Translations under genes and position numbers: made by a program
Part shown: piece by piece, positions 1 through 7,816 of the stretch
Position numbering within the stretch: the stretch's first letter is position 1
Layout: every line of letters begins with the position of its first letter
The notes under the pieces: generated by a model
Told to the model about the DNA's origin: nothing
What the model saw: only the letters and a program-made list of their open reading frames with translations
Database searches by the model: none
Assembly (NCBI GenBank): GCA_900541415.1
Contig: UQJP01000011.1
Location: forward strand, 1-64,000
From: an uncultured Odoribacter sp.
Lineage (GTDB): Bacteria; Bacteroidota; Bacteroidia; Bacteroidales; Marinifilaceae
Reading direction: 5' to 3'
DNA: 64,000 nt

Positions 1-193
1 TCCGGCTGCAAAAAAATAAAGACAGCGACTGGGCGCGCCCGGAAGCCATACCTTGATTGAAGTGGATGGCGGAGTGAACCTGCAAACGGGAAGGCAGCTG
101 GTGGATGCCGGAGCAAACGCCTTAGTGGCAGGAAGTTTCGTATTCAATTCTGCCAATCCGAAAACCACAATCGAAGAATTAAGTAAGCTATAA
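1..193 (+). CDS. rpe: Ribulose-phosphate 3-epimerase, C-terminal end (partial, possible frame break)
   Basis: The last 47 codons read as the C-terminal part of a class I ribulose-5-phosphate 3-epimerase, which interconverts ribulose-5-P and xylulose-5-P in the pentose phosphate pathway. The second catalytic aspartate sits in LIEVDGGVN and the phosphate-binding loop in LVAGSFVF. The stop codon is 191-193. Reading back in this frame meets TAA at 17-19, just after a run of seven A at 10-16. Another frame at 3-20 reads RLQKNK, which fits the family better, so a one-base indel near 17-21 is suspected. The rest of the gene lies outside the window. The neighbouring ftsE-like gene starts 34 nt downstream, so the two may be co-transcribed. 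Confidence 0.75.
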
Positions 194-227
194 ACCAAAA
201 AGTCAGCCGTAACTAACCCAATATAAA

Positions 228-1619
228 ATGTCAGATACGATCATCAAAATGACCGGAGGTGTGATCCGGCAACAAAAAAACACCATTCTCAAAGACGTAA
301 ATGTCGATATTAAAAGTGGCGAATTTATATATCTGATCGGAAAAGTCGGAAGCGGAAAGAGTTCATTCCTGAAAACCCTTTACGCAGAACTTCCTTTGGA
401 ATACGGTACGGCTGAAGTAGCCGGATTCGAGCTGAAAAGAATAAAAAAATCACAAATCCCCTTACTCCGCCGGAAATGCGGCATTGTTTTTCAGGATTTC
501 AAACTGCTCATCGATCGCAATGTCTATGCAAATCTGGAATTTGTGCTGCGGGCAACCGGATGGAAGAATAAAAAAGCCATCCACGAACGAATTGAAACGG
601 TGCTGGACAAAGTTGGCATGAGCGAAAAACAGTATCAAATGCCTCACCAGCTATCCGGAGGAGAACAGCAACGCATCGTGCTGGCACGTGCCCTGCTGAA
701 TGCCCCTCCCATTATCCTTGCCGACGAGCCCACAGGTAACATCGACCCGGAAACATCATACCGGCTGGTGGAACTGCTGCGGGAAATCTGTGACACCGGA
801 AAAACCATTGTTATCGCCACACACCAATACGATCTGATCGAAAAATATCCGGGACGGGTATTGTGTTGCAGTGACGGGCAACTATATGAAAAATGCGATC
901 CGGCCTTAAGTCAGGCCATAGCAGCGGAAGCGGCTAACGAACAGGCCGATCTACCGGAAATGCCGGGAGCGGAAGCCTGCCCGCTGACCTCACAACCGGA
1001 AACGATGAATGAAAAAATCACCGTCGAAGCAACAACGGTGGCTATTCCCGAAGCAGGTATCGAAGAAACCGTGATTGAAAGCACCGTGGAATCTGCCGAC
1101 GGCTCGATAAGCATCGAAGAAACTACGATTATAACAAACGAAATCGTGGCAGAAGAAGTCAATGCCGGAGAAACGGTCCACACGGCAACGCCTCCGGACG
1201 AAAACCCCACGCCGGAACCAGAAGAAACCGGACGTCGGGATGAAATACCTGCCCTAATAGAAATAAGCCCGGACGAAATCACGTCTCCGGAAGAAACCAC
1301 CGAATCATTGCTGGGTAAACTAAGCTTTCCCGAAGTGACGGCTTTCGATTACGAACTGTCGGAAGTGTCTGCCCCTGCGGCAAGTGCTTACCAGATTCCC
1401 ACAGAGGCGGAAGACCTGTCCGCCCCCGCCGGGACTATCCAGGCAGAAACGGCAACAGAACCAGAAAACGAAGTTTCAAAAAATATTGCTCCGGAAGAAG
1501 AATCTCCTGAAAACGAAGAAATTGCAATGCCAGACACCCCGGAAAAACAGCCGAAAACAAAAAAGCCGGAGGATAGCACACCTACCACTCCGACCTTTGA
1601 TCTCGAGCTGATCGACTAA
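228..1619 (+). CDS. ftsE: FtsE-type ABC ATPase with long acidic C-terminal tail
   Basis: Residues 1-222 form an ABC-transporter ATPase of the FtsE/LolD group. Walker A is GKVGSGKSS (38-46), Q-loop Q89, signature LSGGEQQR (142-149), Walker B IILADEP (162-168) and H-loop H199. FtsE normally pairs with FtsX at the divisome and controls peptidoglycan hydrolases. Typical members end near residue 225; this one continues to 463 with a low-complexity tail rich in E, T, P and A that has no recognisable fold. No ftsX is adjacent. The next gene is convergent, with only 7 nt between the two ends. The ATPase assignment is firm; FtsE rather than LolD is inferred from overall similarity. Confidence 0.78.
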   Translation: MSDTIIKMTGGVIRQQKNTILKDVNVDIKSGEFIYLIGKVGSGKSSFLKTLYAELPLEYGTAEVAGFELKRIKKSQIPLLRRKCGIVFQDFKLLIDRNVYANLEFVLRATGWKNKKAIHERIETVLDKVGMSEKQYQMPHQLSGGEQQRIVLARALLNAPPIILADEPTGNIDPETSYRLVELLREICDTGKTIVIATHQYDLIEKYPGRVLCCSDGQLYEKCDPALSQAIAAEAANEQADLPEMPGAEACPLTSQPETMNEKITVEATTVAIPEAGIEETVIESTVESADGSISIEETTIITNEIVAEEVNAGETVHTATPPDENPTPEPEETGRRDEIPALIEISPDEITSPEETTESLLGKLSFPEVTAFDYELSEVSAPAASAYQIPTEAEDLSAPAGTIQAETATEPENEVSKNIAPEEESPENEEIAMPDTPEKQPKTKKPEDSTPTTPTFDLELID

Positions 1620-1626
1620 GCGAACA

Positions 1627-3414
1627 TTATTTTAAATTTTCCAGTTTCAACTGGTAATCGGAACCGAAATTCACGATATATAACGACTGATTTTCCTTTC
1701 CCTGCCCGTTATATATTTTCGAGAAACTAAAGCGGGAAAATTCCCCGTCCTGGCTGTAATATTCTATCGCATCCAACGTCCGGTCGCGGTATTTGGCAGC
1801 CAAACCGATAAAATAAAGCGCCATGTCGTATGCCTTAAACGCTAAGTTATTCGGCTCCGTATAAAAGTAATTCCGGAACTTGAGGGCAAAATCATGCGCA
1901 GCCTGCGTCTGATTATCCACATAACTATAAGTGAAGATTTTGGTATTCAATTTAAAATAGGCCTCATGATCCACAGAAGTAAAAGTCTGCCATTCCGGAA
2001 AACCGACCACGGTAACTTTATATCCGTCGGCATACGCCCCCAGAGAAGGCAACACCTTGCTTACCTCCGCTTCGCGTGTCGCCGGGAGAATCAGGATATT
2101 TTCCCGGTCGGGCAATAACAAAAGTTTCAAGTCGGCCAAAGGCGTACCTTCAAAATCCCATTGGAAAAACTGCACATTTCCCAATTGCCGCATTTTTTGT
2201 GCAAACAATCTTTTATCTTCATCATTATTCCCACCGGGCAAATCGATATAAACCACATTGGCATGGGCTGTCTGTTCCGAAAGCCATCCCGCCATTTTAT
2301 TCGCCAACGTAGGAAATGAAGTATTTACCTGCACAAAATTAGGATATTGTCCTAAATTTTCTCCCCGGGCAGACAATGGATAAATCACCGGAACATTTTT
2401 ATTTTCCAGATTTTCAATCACAGCCCTCGACACAGAGCCATACACCGGTCCGATAATCAGGTCAGGTTTCCAATTATTAAGCTCCTGTACCACCGGATAA
2501 ATCCTTTCCGGATTCTTTTCCGTGTCGTATACGTGCAAATCGACTTTATATCCCTTATTTTTCAGGCTATCCACAGCCAGCAGCACTCCTTCAAAGAAAT
2601 AAACAAACTGTTCCGAACGGGAAGACAGCGAAGTGTATACAGGGGTGTTCAGCGTATCGGAAACCGTAGGGTATTCATGGGCATAAAACGGCAGCAACAA
2701 AGCCACTTTCACATACGGATCGCCCAGCATCACCACATCCGAAATAAACGGAGGCATTTCCTGCGCATGTCCATCGCCATTTCCCACCACCAGCACATCT
2801 TTCTGCGGCGTTTCTGCCTTTTTGTCCTGTCCGTCCTGTTTCAACGGTTTCTTCTCTTCCGGCTTCACCTCCTTATTTTCCTTCGGCTCTTTCGCAACAA
2901 TCACTTCCGGCACGGGTTTTTCTGCCTGTTTTGCGTCAGCCGCAGCCTTTTCCAGCCGGGCCAAAACCGAACGGTCAATTTCACTCAGCGGCAAACGAAT
3001 CACCGCTCCCACCGCCAAAGGCTCGTTCTGTCCGTATTTTTCATTAAATTTCAAAATGCGGCGCGGTTTAATATCGAACTGCCGGGAAATAGAATATATC
3101 GTTTCCCCTTTTTGCACCTTGTGGTAATAAAAATCTTTATCTTGCTGTATAAAAGGCTCTACATAAGGTATTCTTAACACCTCATACAAACTCAGTGTGT
3201 TGTCTTTCTTATCATTCAGAGCTTTCAGCTCGTTCACATCCACCCCATAAGCCTTACTGATGGAATACAAGGTTTGCCCTGCCTCTACGGTATGCAAATA
3301 ATAACTTTTCCCCCGTATCACAACAACATCGGAAGATTTTTTCACCGTATGTTCCTGAGCCGGAACTCCGGTGGCAATCCATAAAACACAAAAGAGCAGT
3401 AAAAATCTCAACAT
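1627..3414 (-). CDS. LysM / periplasmic-binding-protein-like fusion, exported
   Basis: The chosen ATG at 3414 gives a 595-residue protein starting MLRFLLLFCVLWIATGVPAQ, a clear signal peptide; the longer frame would need a TTG start. Two LysM domains follow (about 39-83 and 96-142), then a K/E/P-rich linker to about residue 210. The C-terminal 360 residues resemble type 1 periplasmic binding proteins such as ABC substrate-binding proteins (KVALLLPFYAHE, then LIIGPVYG). The LysM domains probably anchor it to peptidoglycan. No transport permease is adjacent, so the binding domain may be structural or sense a ligand rather than feed a transporter. Similar fusions are common in Bacteroidetes, but the ligand is unknown. 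Confidence 0.8.
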   Translation of the reverse strand: MLRFLLLFCVLWIATGVPAQEHTVKKSSDVVVIRGKSYYLHTVEAGQTLYSISKAYGVDVNELKALNDKKDNTLSLYEVLRIPYVEPFIQQDKDFYYHKVQKGETIYSISRQFDIKPRRILKFNEKYGQNEPLAVGAVIRLPLSEIDRSVLARLEKAAADAKQAEKPVPEVIVAKEPKENKEVKPEEKKPLKQDGQDKKAETPQKDVLVVGNGDGHAQEMPPFISDVVMLGDPYVKVALLLPFYAHEYPTVSDTLNTPVYTSLSSRSEQFVYFFEGVLLAVDSLKNKGYKVDLHVYDTEKNPERIYPVVQELNNWKPDLIIGPVYGSVSRAVIENLENKNVPVIYPLSARGENLGQYPNFVQVNTSFPTLANKMAGWLSEQTAHANVVYIDLPGGNNDEDKRLFAQKMRQLGNVQFFQWDFEGTPLADLKLLLLPDRENILILPATREAEVSKVLPSLGAYADGYKVTVVGFPEWQTFTSVDHEAYFKLNTKIFTYSYVDNQTQAAHDFALKFRNYFYTEPNNLAFKAYDMALYFIGLAAKYRDRTLDAIEYYSQDGEFSRFSFSKIYNGQGKENQSLYIVNFGSDYQLKLENLK

Positions 3415-3474
3415 AAAAAACTGTTTTAGATTTAAAATCAACGGTTAGTTCCGTTGCGGGGCTGATTAGAATGG

Positions 3475-3482
3475 CAAATTTA
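3475..3482 (-). promoter_or_regulatory. Putative -7 promoter box (TAAATTTG)
   Basis: The reverse strand reads TAAATTTG, matching the Bacteroidetes -7 consensus TAnnTTTG, 60 nt upstream of the LysM-fusion start. It is divergent with the box at 3517-3524. No clear -33 element was identified. Confidence 0.45.
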
Positions 3483-3516
3483 GGAAAATAGTAGTAGATA
3501 ATTGAAAAAACTAAGC

Positions 3517-3524
3517 TATTTTTG
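3517..3524 (+). promoter_or_regulatory. Putative -7 promoter box (TATTTTTG)
   Basis: TATTTTTG matches TAnnTTTG and lies 44 nt upstream of the PASTA-protein ATG. It would drive the PASTA-rluD pair. Confidence 0.5.
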
Positions 3525-3568
3525 CACAGAATAACAGATTTGAATTAAGGCAAATATAGAATAATGCA

Positions 3569-4369
3569 ATGAAAATCTCTGCCAAACTTAAATTTTTCCT
3601 TCTCAACCTGATGGCTGCGGTCATCGTCATCATTGTTATCGGAGTTGTTGTCCTTTTCCAGCTGGACAACTACACACACCACGGGGAATCGATCGCCGTA
3701 CCGGAGTTCTACGATATGACCCCGTCGGAAGCCGAGGCTTTGGCGAAGCAGCATAATTTAAAAATAAAAGTGATCGACTCTTTATATGACGACCGGGCAA
3801 AACCGGGAGTTGTGCTGGAGCAATATCCCGGAAACGGAGCAAGAGTAAAGGAAAAACGCCTGATTCAGCTGACAGTCAACGCTCAAAGTCCGGAAAAGAT
3901 TATATTTCCAAACCTGAAAAATTCAGCATTCCGCCAGACCTTACAAACACTGGAAAGCCGGGGATTCCAAATCGGGCACATCGAATATGAAGACTCCGAA
4001 TTCAAAAATCTGGTATTAAACCTGAAATATAAAGGTAAAGACGTAGAGCCGGACGCCCTGCTCCCCAAAGGCACAAAAATCGACATCGTTTTAGGGAACG
4101 GTTATGGCAGTAACACGATCATCGTTCCGCGCCTCACGGGGAAAAAACTGCGTGAAGCGATCTCGCTCGCCCAGCAAAGCTACATGAATATCGGGGAGAT
4201 TATTCCGGATGCCAGCATTAAAACCCCCGCCGAACAACAGGCTGCGGTAGTCTATCAGCAATCCCCCAATGCCACGGACATCACACAGGCAGGTAGCCCT
4301 GTGAATTTATACATCACCCTGCAAAAAAATAAAATTGCAAACATCGATTCATTGATAGTAACAGAATAG
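3569..4369 (+). CDS. Membrane-anchored PASTA-domain protein
   Basis: This 266-residue protein has a short cytoplasmic N-terminus, one transmembrane helix (about 9-31) and three consecutive PASTA-type repeats in the periplasm (about 43-108, 112-180 and 183-253). Each repeat carries the typical features: a VP/FP-type start, an alternating helix such as SEAEALAKQHNLKI, and a GTKIDIVLG-type ending. PASTA domains bind peptidoglycan stem peptides or act as spacers on penicillin-binding proteins and kinases, but here no catalytic domain is attached. In Bacteroidetes a PASTA protein next to rluD is a familiar arrangement; rluD starts 10 nt downstream. A cell-wall binding role is inference. Confidence 0.85.
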   Translation: MKISAKLKFFLLNLMAAVIVIIVIGVVVLFQLDNYTHHGESIAVPEFYDMTPSEAEALAKQHNLKIKVIDSLYDDRAKPGVVLEQYPGNGARVKEKRLIQLTVNAQSPEKIIFPNLKNSAFRQTLQTLESRGFQIGHIEYEDSEFKNLVLNLKYKGKDVEPDALLPKGTKIDIVLGNGYGSNTIIVPRLTGKKLREAISLAQQSYMNIGEIIPDASIKTPAEQQAAVVYQQSPNATDITQAGSPVNLYITLQKNKIANIDSLIVTE

Positions 4370-4379
4370 CCCTTCATAT

Positions 4380-5459
4380 ATGACGGAAGAATTATACGAA
4401 CAGGACGAGGATTTACAAGACGAAGATTTACAGGACGACGAGGAAGAAGGGCAGGTGCATGAAATGTACGAGCACCATCGCATTGAAGCCGATCCGGGGC
4501 AGGCGTTGCTGCGTATCGATAAGTTTTTGATGACACGGCTTCCCAACGCCTCCCGCACCAAAATACAGGAAGCGGCAGAAGCCGGGAATATCTTGATTGG
4601 AAACAAGCCAGTAAAATCGAACTACCGGGTGAAACCGGGTGACATTATTTCGGTGGTGATGACCTATCCGAAAAGAGACTTTGAAATCGTACCCGAAAAC
4701 ATCCCCCTCGACATCGTGTATGAAGACGATTACCTGATGGTGATCAATAAGCCGGCAGGGATGGTGGTACATCCCGCTTTCGGGCACTATTCGGGTACTC
4801 TGGTCAACGCTTTGGCCTGGCACCTGAAAGACAATCCGCTGTTTCAGGGCAACGATTTTCGTCCGGGACTGGTACACCGCATCGATAAGGACACTTCCGG
4901 CCTGCTGGTGATTGCTAAAACCGAAGAGGCCAAAAGCCACCTCGCCCTGCAATTTTTCAATAAAACTTCCGACCGGAAATATATGGCCGTATGCTGGGGA
5001 AATTTAGAGGAAGCAACGGGAACGATCACGGGAAACATCGGGCGCCACCCCGTAAACCGGAAAGTAATGTCTATTTTTCCGGACGGCAGCCAGGGCAAGC
5101 ATGCCGTGACTCACTACCGGGTGTTGGAAAGGCTCGGTTATATAAATGTGGTGGAATGTATACTTGAAACCGGACGTACCCATCAAATCCGGGCACATTT
5201 CAAATACATCAAACACCCCTTGTTCAACGACAAGGAATACGGAGGGAATGAAATTTTAAAAGGAACGACTTTCGCCAAATACAAACAATTTGTAAACAAT
5301 TGCTTTGCACTTTGTCCCCGGCAGGCTCTGCATGCCAAAACCTTAGGATTCGAGCATCCGGTAACAGGCGAACGTCTGTCGTTCGATTCCGATCTCCCCG
5401 AAGACATGCAACAACTGATCGACAAATGGAGAAACTACACGGAAGGCCGGGAAGCATAA
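4380..5459 (+). CDS. rluD: RluD-family 23S rRNA pseudouridine synthase
   Basis: A 359-residue RluA/RluD-family enzyme that isomerises uridines of large-subunit rRNA. After an acidic N-terminal extension (residues 1-35, mostly E, D and Q) comes an S4 RNA-binding domain (about 44-105, LLRIDKFLMTRLPNASR). The catalytic domain has the HRIDKDTSG motif at 166-174 with catalytic D169, and GRTHQIRAH at 265-273. The acidic start is longer than in most RluD proteins. It follows the PASTA gene by 10 nt and is probably co-transcribed with it. Assignment to RluD rather than another RluA-group enzyme rests on the S4 domain and length. Confidence 0.9.
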   Translation: MTEELYEQDEDLQDEDLQDDEEEGQVHEMYEHHRIEADPGQALLRIDKFLMTRLPNASRTKIQEAAEAGNILIGNKPVKSNYRVKPGDIISVVMTYPKRDFEIVPENIPLDIVYEDDYLMVINKPAGMVVHPAFGHYSGTLVNALAWHLKDNPLFQGNDFRPGLVHRIDKDTSGLLVIAKTEEAKSHLALQFFNKTSDRKYMAVCWGNLEEATGTITGNIGRHPVNRKVMSIFPDGSQGKHAVTHYRVLERLGYINVVECILETGRTHQIRAHFKYIKHPLFNDKEYGGNEILKGTTFAKYKQFVNNCFALCPRQALHAKTLGFEHPVTGERLSFDSDLPEDMQQLIDKWRNYTEGREA

Positions 5460-5607
5460 TCCTGTTTTCCACTTTCGTAAATCAGCACTTCTCCTCCCGG
5501 AGATCGTCCGGCCATATATCAGAACGCACACAAAATCCATACCTGCTAACACCTGCGATATTATCATCAATACAACACGGACAGGTAGATAAACCCATAC
5601 GGCAATC

Positions 5608-6135
5608 ATGGAATTTATATTCGAGAAAGCAACAAAAGACGATATAACGGCTCTCACACAGCTCACCGAAGAAGTGTGGAACACCATGGAGCATAAAGAA
5701 TGGTTTGCCCTAAACAATGTCAGCCAGTATATCGCAAATTTCATCGATTCCGAAAAGGGTTGTGTCTGGAAAGCTACCGACATGGCCACTCGCCGAATTG
5801 CAGGTATGTATATCGTTACCTATCCGGGCACAGACCCCGAAAATTTAGGATATGACATCGACTTATCCGGAGCGCAACTTTCACAGGTGGCACACATGGA
5901 TACGGTGGTCATACATCCGCTTTACAGAGGACAGAGCCTGCAACGAAAACTTACCCTGTTTTTGGAACAGGAACTATTGCCCGGCGGATTCCGGTATTTT
6001 ATGTGCACGGTCCATCCCGACAATAAATATTCCCGAAACAACATGGAAAAATGCGGTTATCAGGTGATGAAAACAGCTTTCAAATACGGAGGACTGCTAC
6101 GCCTGATCTGTTTAAAAACAGCAACCCAAAGATAA
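5608..6135 (+). CDS. GNAT-family N-acetyltransferase
   Basis: A 175-residue protein with a GNAT fold. The acetyl-CoA-binding segment is visible as DTVVIHPLYRGQSLQRKL (about residues 98-115), followed by the late motif with conserved asparagine (PDNKYSRNNMEKCGY, about 136-150) typical of the fold. The substrate is not predictable; the family acetylates amines of small molecules, proteins or tRNA. It sits 148 nt after rluD and may be read from the same promoter. No signal peptide is present, so it is cytoplasmic. Confidence 0.82.
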   Translation: MEFIFEKATKDDITALTQLTEEVWNTMEHKEWFALNNVSQYIANFIDSEKGCVWKATDMATRRIAGMYIVTYPGTDPENLGYDIDLSGAQLSQVAHMDTVVIHPLYRGQSLQRKLTLFLEQELLPGGFRYFMCTVHPDNKYSRNNMEKCGYQVMKTAFKYGGLLRLICLKTATQR

Positions 6136-6458
6136 AATATCTTTTCCCGCCGTTCCTTACAGGCTCGCAACCGCACTTTATGCGAAAAGCCTATTTCTTT
6201 TCCCGGCCGTTTGCCTTAAATATTTCCGGCATAGATAAAATACCATATTCCATAATCCGATATAATGGTAAACCGCTCCCTTTGCCAAAGACCGTTCCAT
6301 CAGTATATCACTCCTCAAACCGCTACAATCCGAAAAACTAAATCCGCAATAAACCCGTCGGTCACAGACTATTTTTTTAATTTTATGCAAAAAATCAATT
6401 TTGTTTAAAATATTTCTCCCGGTCGATCGTCTCCTTATATGAAAGGAGTAAGATAAAA
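6136..6458. other. Non-coding gap between GNAT gene and ferredoxin operon
   Basis: This 323-nt AT-rich stretch holds no convincing gene. It contains a 6-bp inverted repeat TACCAT/ATGGTA (6241-6246 and 6265-6270) and, at its end, the Shine-Dalgarno hairpin described separately. No consensus -7 box was found, so the promoter of the ferredoxin-sigma operon is unassigned. Confidence 0.5.
6431..6448 (+). promoter_or_regulatory. Hairpin that sequesters a strong Shine-Dalgarno site
   Basis: CTCCTT (6431-6436) pairs exactly with AAGGAG (6443-6448) across a 6-nt loop. The second arm is a near-perfect Shine-Dalgarno sequence 10 nt before the ferredoxin ATG. Strong Shine-Dalgarno sites are unusual in Bacteroidetes, so a paired one may control translation. 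The regulatory role is inferred. Confidence 0.4.
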
Positions 6459-6659
6459 ATGGAAATAGAATTTTTTACATACGATTGTACAGGTTGCGGT
6501 AAATGCGTCAGGCATTGTCCGAAAGGCGCGCTAAAAATGGTAAATAACGGAATGTGTCGCTTTGTAAATATAGCCGACCGAAATGTATGTATAGGATGCC
6601 GGAAATGTGAAAAACTATGCCCGGCAAAAGCCATTCGCATCCTACTGAATCAGTATTGA
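6459..6659 (+). CDS. Small 2[4Fe-4S] ferredoxin
   Basis: This 66-residue protein carries two canonical ferredoxin motifs, CTGCGKCVRHCP (residues 8-19) and CIGCRKCEKLCP (about 46-57), each with the CxxCxxCxxxCP spacing for a [4Fe-4S] cluster. It is therefore a low-potential electron carrier. It has no signal peptide and no extra domain. It is followed 19 nt later by a small membrane protein and an ECF sigma factor, so it may feed or sense redox state for that pair; that link is inference from gene order. A strong Shine-Dalgarno site in a hairpin precedes the ATG. Confidence 0.9.
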   Translation: MEIEFFTYDCTGCGKCVRHCPKGALKMVNNGMCRFVNIADRNVCIGCRKCEKLCPAKAIRILLNQY

Positions 6660-6678
6660 AAACATAAAAGAAAAAATT

Positions 6679-7020
6679 ATGGAAAGAAAACCTAAAATCA
6701 TTACCCGTACGCTCAAAATCATTGCCTGCACGATCGGAGGAATCTCCCTTATCGCATTGCTTGTTGCCGTAATTATGTGGTTATGGAATCTCGTCGTTCC
6801 GACAATCACCGGATGGAACTGTATCAACTACTGGCAGGCGTTAGGGCTTGCGGCATTATTCCGCCTGTTGACCGGACACTTCGGTTTCCCTGCGCCCCGG
6901 AGAGGCAGACATCGACACCTGCATGAAGTGATGCGCGGAATGTCACGGGACGAAAGGCGGGCATTCATCCGCGAAAAGCTTCAAAAAATAGGTGACGAAG
7001 AAATTAGCGATGAAAAATAA
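6679..7020 (+). CDS. Small membrane protein paired with ECF sigma factor, possible anti-sigma
   Basis: The 113-residue protein has one strong transmembrane helix (about 18-42) and a second hydrophobic segment (NYWQALGLAALFRLLTG, about 50-66), then a basic, histidine-rich region and a charged tail with MSRDERRAFIREKLQK. Similar small proteins with a WQALGL-type segment and an EER-type tail often lie directly before sigma-70-family genes in Bacteroidetes. Its coding sequence overlaps the sigma gene by 11 nt, indicating translational coupling. The position suggests it holds or modulates the sigma factor at the membrane, but no known anti-sigma domain is seen. Confidence 0.7.
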   Translation: MERKPKIITRTLKIIACTIGGISLIALLVAVIMWLWNLVVPTITGWNCINYWQALGLAALFRLLTGHFGFPAPRRGRHRHLHEVMRGMSRDERRAFIREKLQKIGDEEISDEK

Positions 7021-7558
7021 CGTTGCCGACATATTTAAAAAGTATCGGCAAAAACTACTCGCTTTTATCCGGGATAAGGTGCAGAAAGAAGAAGATGCGG
7101 AAGATATTTTACAGGACGTTTTCCTACGCCTTATTCAGACGGAGGAAAACACTTCTATTCTGCAAATATCAGGCTGGCTTTATCAGGTTGCCCGCAACAG
7201 CATCATAGACAGGAACCGTAAGCAGCAGGAAGAGCGTATGCCGCAAATAGCCGTACAGCGGAACGACGATTCGTTCCTCCGTGAAGTCACTGAAATCCTC
7301 GTCGACGAAGACCTGTCGCCCGACAAAGAATATTTGAGGACTTTGGTATGGGAAGAACTGGAAAAGGCTTTGAGCGAATTACCACCGGAACAAAGAATCG
7401 TTTTTGAACAAACGGAACTGCAAGGCATAACCTTCAAAGAATTATCGGCCAGCAGCGGAATAGCCGTAAAAACACTGCTTTCCAGAAAACATTATGCCGT
7501 GAAATATTTGCGGCAACAATTAAAAAAAGTGTACGAAGCGCTGCTTTACGACGAATAG
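7010..7558 (+). CDS. ECF-type RNA polymerase sigma factor
   Basis: The ATG at 7010 gives 182 residues; an upstream in-frame GTG at 6992 is less likely because it extends deeper into the preceding gene. Region 2 is clear (DAEDILQDVFLRLIQ, then SGWLYQVARNSIID), and region 4 has the helix-turn-helix in LPPEQRIVFEQTELQGITFKELS...GIAVKTLLSRKHYA. The C-terminus carries no extra domain. ECF factors redirect RNA polymerase to a small regulon, usually under control of a partner encoded alongside, here probably the overlapping membrane protein. The signal is unknown; a redox cue is possible given the ferredoxin gene. Confidence 0.88.
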   Translation: MKNNVADIFKKYRQKLLAFIRDKVQKEEDAEDILQDVFLRLIQTEENTSILQISGWLYQVARNSIIDRNRKQQEERMPQIAVQRNDDSFLREVTEILVDEDLSPDKEYLRTLVWEELEKALSELPPEQRIVFEQTELQGITFKELSASSGIAVKTLLSRKHYAVKYLRQQLKKVYEALLYDE

Positions 7559-7715
7559 GTAAAATAGATAACCCTAAAGTCCAATATTTCAGGACAGTTT
7601 ATACTTAAAAAACACAACAATGGGATTATCATCTTCTATTAAAGTAGGAAATTTATCCTTAAATGGAGAGGCTTTCACACTTTACCCCTCCGTTATTCCA
7701 CAGCCTAAAAAAATA

Positions 7716-7746
7716 ACCCTCAAAAGCCTTTACAACTTTTGAGGGT
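7716..7746. terminator. Bidirectional intrinsic terminator
   Basis: ACCCTCAAAAG (7716-7726) and CTTTTGAGGGT (7736-7746) form an 11-bp perfect stem with a 9-nt loop between the convergent sigma-factor and nspC genes. A short frame at 7620-7742 (40 codons) overlaps it and is probably not a gene. Confidence 0.65.
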
Positions 7747-7816
7747 ATCTTATAAAAAATACTTTCTTTCGCCACACCTGCACCATTTTTCACAGGCGGC
7801 GGGAGGATGCGTAAAG

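Noticed and set aside
7620..7742. A 40-codon frame starting ATG at 7620
   Set aside because: It runs into the terminator stem between convergent genes and shows no recognisable family or start signal.
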